5,800 nucleotides of DNA from Mollicutes bacterium (GTDB taxonomy: Bacteria; Bacillota_I; Bacilli_A; Izemoplasmatales; Izemoplasmataceae): assembly GCA_003552275.1 (NCBI GenBank), contig PUKL01000064.1, positions 1-5,800 of the forward strand, read 5' to 3'. The notes under the pieces are model-generated. The model saw only the letters and a program-made list of their open reading frames with translations, ran no database searches and was not told the DNA's origin. Position numbers and translations under genes: made by a program. Positions within the stretch are counted from its first letter, which is position 1, and each line of letters begins with the position of its first letter. Positions 1 to 4,512 of the stretch are shown piece by piece.

Positions 1-46
1 TGCACAATCGTCGGATAGTGATATGGGACTGAGACTTATCCTGTCT

Positions 47-544
47 TTAAGGGGTTTTCCCGTCATCGACATGTCGCACCATGAGAAGGCAAGGGTTTTC
101 CGCACCCCAGAGGGTGGGGAAGGTCTCGAGTTTGACGAAACCGAGGCTTTCATAGAATTTGCGGGTTTCGTCGTATTCTTTGTGTTCGCGGGAAGGATCG
201 AGGGTCTTCACGGTGAGGAAGCGATATCCTTTTTCTTTGGCATGGTCCAAGACTGCAGAGAAGAGTTCCTTCCCGATGCCTTTCCGGCGGTGTTCTTTCT
301 TGATGCCCAGGACATGGAGCGAGAGGGTCTTTTCTCCCGTCGCTTTGACGGCGAAGAAACCGACGGCCTCGCCATCGATCACTTTGACGATCATGGCGCA
401 GTCCTTGACCGCTTCCACATAGTCGTCGTTGGCTTCGGGGATGCCGAACCATTCGGGGAGAGCTTCGAGGATGTCTCTTGTGATCCGTTGTTTTTCTTTG
501 GTGTTTTCCAACCATTTTGTCACGTTCATCACCTTGTCATTCAT
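47..544 (-). CDS. GNAT family N-acetyltransferase
   Basis: Predicted cytoplasmic acetyltransferase of 165 residues that would transfer an acetyl group from acetyl-CoA to an amine; the substrate cannot be read from the sequence. The acetyl-CoA pyrophosphate-binding motif is RRKGIG at residues 86-91, after the beta-strand LHVLGI (76-81). The C-terminal motif B is RKFYESLGF (128-136), followed by FPTLWGAENPCLLMV (142-156). This ending, with the early WFGIPEANDDY segment (32-42), is what I recall from a GNAT subgroup common in Bacillota, so the protein looks complete. The reading frame stays open far upstream to 937, but that part overlaps the methyltransferase gene and has a nonsense-like composition. 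I chose the ATG at 544 because it overlaps the methyltransferase stop (ATGAATGA), a usual arrangement for coupled translation. ATG 529 is an alternative. No clear terminator follows in the 46 bases left. Confidence 0.88.
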   Translation of the reverse strand: MNDKVMNVTKWLENTKEKQRITRDILEALPEWFGIPEANDDYVEAVKDCAMIVKVIDGEAVGFFAVKATGEKTLSLHVLGIKKEHRRKGIGKELFSAVLDHAKEKGYRFLTVKTLDPSREHKEYDETRKFYESLGFVKLETFPTLWGAENPCLLMVRHVDDGKTP

Positions 545-1172
545 TCTTTTTTTCACGCGCCCGACAGACATACCAGTTGGTGTGTCTGCCCACGGGCAGG
601 ATCCGCACACCGGAAAAACAGGCATCGAGCTCTTTTGTGAGCTCTTCCATCTCCTTTTCGGCGTCTTTCCGGAAACGGAAATAATCGCTCCCTTCGAGGC
701 GTTCGGCCAAAGAGACGGCGAGGGAGCGTTTCTTGTTGTAGTCGTGGATGATGACGTAGCGTTTCGCGAGGCGGCACATCTCTTTGTACATCTTTGTTCT
801 TTCTTCGGGGAGGAACTCGTGGGCCACATAGGAAGAGATGGCGATATCGAAGGCGTCATCCTCATAAGGCAAGGGCTCGAGGATGTCGGCCCGGCGATAT
901 TCGATTTGCTCCCCCTTCGTCTTCTTCCTCGCGACATGCAACATCTTTTCGGCGCGGTCGATGCCCACGACGCGCAAGCCTTTTTCGGCTAAGGCCGAGG
1001 CCATGGCCCCCGTGCCGCAGCCGAAATCGACGGCGGAGGCGAAATCCTCCACATCCAGGGTGTCTTTGATCCCGAAAAGGATCTTTTGATAGTGTCTTTT
1101 CTGGAAGCCGAAGAAAAGGCCATACATCGGGGCGATGCGGTTGAAAAGCCGGCTTTGCTTCTTCTTTCCCAT
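537..1172 (-). CDS. Class I SAM-dependent methyltransferase
   Basis: Predicted cytoplasmic methyltransferase of 211 residues with a Rossmann-like SAM-binding fold (Methyltransf_11/25, UbiE-like class). Motif I is VDFGCGTGAM at residues 48-57. The acidic residue ending strand 2 is in VGIDRAEKML (69-78). The adenine-contact region is RADILEPLPYEDDAFDI (94-110). Motif SYVAHEFLPEER (114-125) follows, then VIIHDYNKKRSL (140-151). The N-terminus FNRIAPMYGLFFGFQKRHY (10-28) is typical of small Bacillota methyltransferases whose substrate is unknown. The frame is open back to 1268, but that start lies upstream of the promoter at 1219-1247. I chose ATG 1172 because GAGG lies 8 bases upstream (1184-1181) and the protein then starts at the conserved region; ATG 1193 is less likely. 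It is the first gene of an operon with the GNAT gene. The target could be a small metabolite, quinone or antibiotic; none is shown. Confidence 0.9.
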   Translation of the reverse strand: MGKKKQSRLFNRIAPMYGLFFGFQKRHYQKILFGIKDTLDVEDFASAVDFGCGTGAMASALAEKGLRVVGIDRAEKMLHVARKKTKGEQIEYRRADILEPLPYEDDAFDIAISSYVAHEFLPEERTKMYKEMCRLAKRYVIIHDYNKKRSLAVSLAERLEGSDYFRFRKDAEKEMEELTKELDACFSGVRILPVGRHTNWYVCRAREKKNE

Positions 1173-1218
1173 GGAAGACGCCTCGTTTCTCATTTTCGGT
1201 GATATGGGGGCTCTTCGG

Positions 1219-1247
1219 ATTTTAGCACCATTGACCGGGGCTGTCAA
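1219..1247 (-). promoter_or_regulatory. Sigma-A-type promoter of the methyltransferase-GNAT operon
   Basis: On the minus strand a perfect -35 box TTGACA (1247-1242) is followed after exactly 17 bases by TAAAAT (1224-1219), one mismatch from TATAAT. Transcription would start near 1212, giving a leader of about 40 bases before ATG 1172. The promoter sits just past the terminator of the upstream gene, so the operon should be transcribed independently. Confidence 0.85.
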
Positions 1248-1248
1248 T
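1230..1248. promoter_or_regulatory. Inverted repeat overlapping the -35 box, possible operator
   Basis: ATTGAC (1230-1235) and GTCAAT (1243-1248) form a perfect 6-base inverted repeat with a 7-base centre. One arm covers most of the -35 box and the other lies in the spacer, so a dimeric repressor bound here would block RNA polymerase. The arms are short and one arm contains the -35 consensus itself, so this may be chance. Confidence 0.3.
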
Positions 1249-1268
1249 CGCCCCCGTGATGCCGGCAC

Positions 1269-1298
1269 AAAAAAGCCGCACCCTCGCGCGGGTGCGGC
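1269..1298 (-). terminator. Rho-independent terminator of the LRR lipoprotein gene
   Basis: A perfect 9-bp GC-rich stem (GCCGCACCC at 1275-1283 with GGGTGCGGC at 1290-1298) closes a 6-base loop. On the minus strand it is followed by six T (1274-1269). It lies 34 bases beyond the stop of the LRR gene and before the promoter of the methyltransferase operon, so it separates the two units. No T run follows on the plus strand, so it should work in one direction only. Confidence 0.93.
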
Positions 1299-1332
1299 CG
1301 GTTGATCACTTCATCTTGCAAACTGTCCCCGA

Positions 1333-3051
1333 TCAGTCGGGCGTCTCGCCGAAACGCACTTCCAAGCCGTCGGGGTTCCAATCTTCGTGGAAACCTTCGG
1401 GGAGGGAATCGGCTTCGAGATGAATTGTTGCGCTCGAACCCTGCAGGAGATAGACACCCGCGACTTCGACCGAGGCGGGGATGAAAAGCGTCGTGAGGGA
1501 AGTCGTATCCCGGAACGCTCCGGGGCCGAGTGCTGTCACGGATGGAGGCAGGATCATAACTTGCAGGTTTTGTGCGTTGTCGAAGGCAAGGTTGCGGATA
1601 CGGTCCAAGGAGGCCTCGGTAGCGAACGTGACCGTCTCGAGAGCGACGGCGTCTTGGAAGGCGTACAAGCCGATCTCCTCGAGACCGGAGGGGATGTGGA
1701 TGGTCTCCAAAAGACGGACACCCCGGAAGGACTCGTAGCTTATCGTCTTTATGCCATCGGGCACCGTGTAGGATGCATCGGGGCGGTTCATGGGGTATTT
1801 GACGAGGAACTCCTCATAGAAGAGGACACCGTCTTTCGAGAAATAATGTTCATTGTCGGGAGAGACATCAATGGCCTCCAAGGATGTCATCTCCAAAAAG
1901 GTCCTCGTCGTGCGGTTCGGGGTGGGCGAATGACTGGGATCGCCGATCAACTCCACCTGCTTGGGGATGGTCAGCCGTTCGAGATGAAAAGCGCCCCGGA
2001 AAGCCTCGCCGCCGATATGGGTGATCGTTTCGGGAATCTCGTAGGCGGCATCCTTCCTGCCGGCGGGATACCGCACAAGCTCGGTCATGTCGTGGTTGAA
2101 GAGGATACCGTCTTCGACGGTGAAGTGCTCGTTCCCTTCTTCCACCGCAAACGCCTCCAGATGCTTGGCACCGTTGAAGACTCGCCCGTGCAGGCTCTCG
2201 ACGGTCGCGCCGATCGTGAAGGTTTCCGCCTCACGGGCCGAAGGATAAACGAGGATAGCGGTCTTGTCTTTGTTGTAGAGGACGCCGTCTTGCGCTTGCA
2301 GGTGGGGGTTTTCCTCGGGAACCTCGAAAGCTTCGAGGGCGGGGGTCTCGATCGCCGAGAAATAATCGACGTGGCGGTGTCGCTCGTTCAAGCGGACAAC
2401 GCGGAGCGAAGGAAAGGATCTTTCGGCGAAGATGTTGGCGCTGAAAATCCGCAGAAGGGAATCTTCATAGTGGGCGAGGTCGACGATGACGTCATAGGTG
2501 TAATAGATGTCGTCGCCGTGGTGGATTTCATCACTCTTTTCCTTGACTTCCACGATGGGGCAGCCCGTCTCGAAACGCATCCCGACATAATCTTCGGGCC
2601 GCTCGGGGTCGGTTTCGCCGAAACACGTTTCGGCGTGTTCATCGAGGATGCCGTAGAATTCCTCGGAGCTCAAGACCTCTTCTTCTTTACCGGCGAAGTC
2701 CCCATAGAACGTGAACTCCTCGATGGCGGTCCCTTGGAAGGCGAAAAGCGCAATGCTGCGGAGCGAGTTCGGCACCCGCACTTGGACGATGTCTTCCGAG
2801 GTGAAGGCCTCACTCTCGATTCTCGTCACGGGATACCCATCGATCGTCTCGGGTACTTCCACATGGGAAGCATCGCCTATGTAGGCGAGAATGGTCTTCC
2901 CTTCATAGTGGTCGTGTGCGACGATGTCCGTTTCGAAATTCTCGGGATCATTGTCCCAAACGATTTCTTCTTCCTTGTCTCGGCAGGCCGAAAGCGCCAA
3001 GACGCTCAGGGCGATGATAAAGGCGAAAAGTGCTTTCCGTGTCTTTTTCAT
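1333..3051 (-). CDS. BspA-type leucine-rich-repeat surface lipoprotein
   Basis: Predicted membrane-anchored extracellular protein of 572 residues. Residues 1-23 are a lipoprotein signal: KKTRK, then a hydrophobic stretch, then lipobox LSAC with Cys23 as the lipidated residue. LRR_5 (BspA/TpLRR-like) units begin around residues 53-118, seen as IDGYPVTRIESEAF and VPNSLRSIALFAF. Residues 120-225 form a non-LRR insert with two cysteines (143, 164). Repeats resume from about 237 to 540. Three units at 239-280, 298-339 and 391-430 share LEA..V...N.H....DG(V/I)L(Y/F)...YP..R. The end, LEADSLPEGFHEDWNPDGLEVRFG, is the usual C-terminal cap of Bacillota BspA-like proteins. The start is ATG 3051, with GGGAGG 4 bases upstream and a canonical signal peptide; an in-frame ATG at 3093 lacks these. 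Such proteins bind host or environmental surfaces, but no ligand can be inferred. The gene is monocistronic between its own promoter and terminator. Confidence 0.92.
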   Translation of the reverse strand: MKKTRKALFAFIIALSVLALSACRDKEEEIVWDNDPENFETDIVAHDHYEGKTILAYIGDASHVEVPETIDGYPVTRIESEAFTSEDIVQVRVPNSLRSIALFAFQGTAIEEFTFYGDFAGKEEEVLSSEEFYGILDEHAETCFGETDPERPEDYVGMRFETGCPIVEVKEKSDEIHHGDDIYYTYDVIVDLAHYEDSLLRIFSANIFAERSFPSLRVVRLNERHRHVDYFSAIETPALEAFEVPEENPHLQAQDGVLYNKDKTAILVYPSAREAETFTIGATVESLHGRVFNGAKHLEAFAVEEGNEHFTVEDGILFNHDMTELVRYPAGRKDAAYEIPETITHIGGEAFRGAFHLERLTIPKQVELIGDPSHSPTPNRTTRTFLEMTSLEAIDVSPDNEHYFSKDGVLFYEEFLVKYPMNRPDASYTVPDGIKTISYESFRGVRLLETIHIPSGLEEIGLYAFQDAVALETVTFATEASLDRIRNLAFDNAQNLQVMILPPSVTALGPGAFRDTTSLTTLFIPASVEVAGVYLLQGSSATIHLEADSLPEGFHEDWNPDGLEVRFGETPD

Positions 3052-3119
3052 GTGTCCTCCCTTTCGATGATTTTTGTCGGGGTATGTGACCATGAAGCCT
3101 CTCTTGCATGAAGATGGGG

Positions 3120-3147
3120 TTTCGTCGTCTTTCTCGTCGAGACGAAA
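3120..3147. repeat. Hairpin-forming inverted repeat in the LRR gene leader
   Basis: TTTCGTC (3120-3126) and GACGAAA (3141-3147) could pair as a 7-bp stem with a 14-base loop. An overlapping perfect palindrome TCTCGTCGAGA (3132-3142) could form a competing structure. Both fall in the predicted leader of the LRR transcript, about 70-100 bases before its start codon. No T run follows on either strand, so it is not a normal terminator. It matches no riboswitch I recognise. Confidence 0.35.
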
Positions 3148-3161
3148 AATCGTTCCCTATC

Positions 3162-3189
3162 ATTCTATCATGGAAAAAAGGAATGACAA
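3162..3189 (-). promoter_or_regulatory. Probable promoter of the LRR lipoprotein gene
   Basis: On the minus strand TTGTCA (3189-3184, one mismatch from TTGACA) is separated by 16 bases from TAGAAT (3167-3162). The -10 box is preceded by TGA (3170-3168), making an extended -10. Transcription would start near 3155, giving an untranslated leader of about 100 bases. The same 11-mer, ATGATAGAATG, occurs at the promoter of the plus-strand lipoprotein gene at 4503-4513. Confidence 0.6.
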
Positions 3190-3211
3190 GGCGGATTCTT
3201 CCATCCTTTCC

Positions 3212-3244
3212 GAAGTGCAGAAGTATGAGGGTGATATGCACTTC
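3212..3244. repeat. Perfect 8-base inverted repeat upstream of the LRR promoter
   Basis: GAAGTGCA (3212-3219) and TGCACTTC (3237-3244) are perfect inverted copies separated by 17 bases. The near arm lies about 23 bases upstream of the predicted -35 box of the LRR gene. That position would suit an activator site, or it could be a weak hairpin after the ANT(6) gene. There is no following T run, so termination is unlikely. Function is inferred from position only. Confidence 0.35.
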
Positions 3245-3475
3245 TCACTAATCCATCCGTGCCGCAAGATTGAGAAAGACGACGCAAGTTCGCCTCATAC
3301 CAACTATATATACAAGGAACACGTCGATCATTCCTCAAATTACGCAAAAAAATGCGGAGACAGGCGGAGATGATATGGACGGACTATCGCTCGCGAACGG
3401 ACGGACCGCTAAGCGGCGCCAAGAAAAGAGACCGTGTCCCGTGTGTGACAAGCATGGCGTCCCGAGGTGGGATGC
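3245..3475. other. Intergenic stretch without a recognised gene
   Basis: This is the rest of the gap between the ANT(6) stop and the LRR promoter. It holds an AT-rich patch (around 3305-3312), a run of seven A (3346-3352), a short direct repeat of GCGGAGA (3354-3360 and 3364-3370) and a small palindrome CCGCTAAGCGG. I found no tRNA, no clear terminator for ANT(6) and no convincing coding region. A 47-codon plus-strand frame at 3375-3518 was considered and not accepted. Confidence 0.5.
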
Positions 3476-4384
3476 TCAAGTCTTCTTGCCCTCTCCGCCG
3501 GCGACGGTCTCGTCATAGAAGCCTTGCTCCCGCATGCTTTCAAGATAACGGGTCATGTCCGCATGGAGGCTTTCGTCATGACGGAAGCCGAGTCTTTCGG
3601 CCAAACGGGAAGCGACTTCATGAAATAGGTCTTCAGCCTTGACCAAGGCTTCATAGATACAATCCCTCTTTATTTCGGGATAGGTCGCGAGCAGTCTTTC
3701 GTACCACTCGTCGGGAAGCAGGCGGGAAAAACGTTTATGGCATTTGCCGGTACTCACGGCGAAATCATGTTCGCTCCCGACCCACCAATCCAAGACGGTC
3801 ATAAGACACCCCCTTTGCATGTGCAAGTGTTCCATGGCGTAGATGTGTTCTTGCCGTTCGAGACCTTTGGCGATGTAGGGGATGAGCCAATAGAACGCGT
3901 TTTCCGCGCTGCGGAAGAGGGTCTCGGAAGGCTTTTTCACATGGAAGGCTCTGTCTTGGGGAACGTGGTTCAAGAATTCTTCCCCCAGGCGGTCGTCCTT
4001 GTCGAGGAGGACGCGATACATGCCGTCGCCTTCACGCAAGGACCTTTGCAGGTCTTTGACATCCATGATGGTGAGGTCCAGACGGTTGCCGTCAGTGAAC
4101 TGCATCATGAAGATGTGCCAGTCGAAGCCGCCCGGTTCGTTCGGCACGAAGATCTGGTCGGCTTTCGTCTGGGTGATGAGGGTCTCACCGAAAAAAGCGA
4201 GGACATCTTTCTCTTGGAGGAATCCTTGGAAGTCGTCGACATAGTAGACGACATCGTAGTCTTGGAAACGGTCCTTTCTCGCGTGCGCATCGACGCGGGA
4301 GCCATGCAGCGTCACCGCCCGGATGCAATCATCCTCTTTCGCCACTTCCAGGATCGAATCGAACATCTCTTTTTCGCTTCGCAT
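3476..4384 (-). CDS. ant(6): Aminoglycoside 6-nucleotidyltransferase (ANT(6)/AadE-AadK type)
   Basis: Predicted cytoplasmic enzyme of 302 residues that would transfer AMP from ATP to the 6-hydroxyl of streptomycin, inactivating it (Adenyl_transf family). The start MRSEKEMFDSILEVAKEDD matches the family's conserved N-terminus. The nucleotidyltransferase signature is LHGSR (26-30), then FQDYDVVYYVDD (40-51) with metal-binding Asp42 and Asp44. A third acidic position fits Asp103 in GNRLDLTIM (99-107). LLDKD (126-130) and YWLIPYIAKGLERQEHIYAMEHL (165-187) also follow the family pattern. Length equals that of AadE and no key residue is missing. The start is ATG 4384, because AAGGAGG lies 5 bases upstream. 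The adjacent ATG 4387 leaves only 2 bases. The gene is monocistronic and divergent from the plus-strand lipoprotein gene. No mobile element is visible, so it may be an intrinsic chromosomal copy like Bacillus aadK. Activity on streptomycin is inferred from family membership. Confidence 0.92.
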   Translation of the reverse strand: MRSEKEMFDSILEVAKEDDCIRAVTLHGSRVDAHARKDRFQDYDVVYYVDDFQGFLQEKDVLAFFGETLITQTKADQIFVPNEPGGFDWHIFMMQFTDGNRLDLTIMDVKDLQRSLREGDGMYRVLLDKDDRLGEEFLNHVPQDRAFHVKKPSETLFRSAENAFYWLIPYIAKGLERQEHIYAMEHLHMQRGCLMTVLDWWVGSEHDFAVSTGKCHKRFSRLLPDEWYERLLATYPEIKRDCIYEALVKAEDLFHEVASRLAERLGFRHDESLHADMTRYLESMREQGFYDETVAGGEGKKT

Positions 4385-4389
4385 CATGG

Positions 4390-4396
4390 CCTCCTT
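4390..4396 (-). promoter_or_regulatory. Ribosome binding site that fixes the ANT(6) start
   Basis: AAGGAGG on the minus strand, full match to the anti-Shine-Dalgarno core. It lies 5 bases before ATG 4384 and only 2 before ATG 4387, which favours the second of the two adjacent ATG codons and gives the family's usual MRSE N-terminus. Confidence 0.85.
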
Positions 4397-4422
4397 GCTT
4401 CTTTGTGTCAATCTTCGTTCAC

Positions 4423-4431
4423 ATTATAGCA
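4423..4431 (-). promoter_or_regulatory. Extended -10 promoter of the ANT(6) gene
   Basis: On the minus strand TGC (4431-4429) precedes a perfect TATAAT (4428-4423), forming an extended -10 element. No good -35 hexamer is seen 16-18 bases upstream, as is often true of extended -10 promoters. Transcription would start near 4416, about 30 bases before the start codon. There is no sign of a long leader or attenuator of the kind seen in inducible resistance genes. Confidence 0.7.
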
Positions 4432-4484
4432 CAGAGGAACCACCCGCTCCGCCGAGCTCGAAAAGTTTGGATGGAATCACCCCC

Positions 4485-4512
4485 TTGCGCCGGTGACGAT
4501 ATATGATAGAAT
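4485..4512 (+). promoter_or_regulatory. Probable promoter of the plus-strand modular lipoprotein gene
   Basis: TAGAAT (4507-4512) is preceded by TGA (4504-4506) as an extended -10, with a weak -35 TTGCGC (4485-4490) 16 bases upstream. Transcription would start near 4519. The only in-frame ATG (4503) overlaps the -10 element, so if this promoter is the main one that ATG is not in the mRNA. Confidence 0.55.

Noticed and set aside
1..46. Search for a terminator or another gene after the GNAT stop
   Set aside because: Only 46 bases remain and no stable hairpin with a T run is visible.
545..937. Upstream in-frame extension of the GNAT frame to a 296-residue protein
   Set aside because: The extension overlaps the methyltransferase gene in another frame and its translation is a low-complexity R/S/P/T-rich shadow.
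1173..1268. Upstream extension of the methyltransferase to 243 residues
   Set aside because: It would start upstream of the operon promoter and inside the preceding terminator region.
1387..3111. 574-codon plus-strand open frame opposite the LRR gene
   Set aside because: It is in exact antisense register with a gene that has a signal peptide, repeats, ribosome binding site, promoter and terminator. Its translation is rich in D, G, E and V without domain motifs.
3394..3470. Possible terminator for ANT(6) from weak stems followed by a T-rich stretch on the minus strand
   Set aside because: Stems are only 3-5 bp or bulged and the T run is short and interrupted; not convincing as an intrinsic terminator.
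3375..3518. 47-codon plus-strand frame starting MDGLSLANG with a CPVC motif and a GGAG 5 bases upstream
   Set aside because: A single C-x2-C pair is too little for a zinc ribbon. There is no clear promoter, and the end runs into the 3' end of ANT(6) on the other strand. It is possible but not supported.
3737..4429. 230-codon plus-strand open frame opposite ANT(6)
   Set aside because: Antisense shadow in the same codon register; the ANT(6) frame has unmistakable catalytic motifs.
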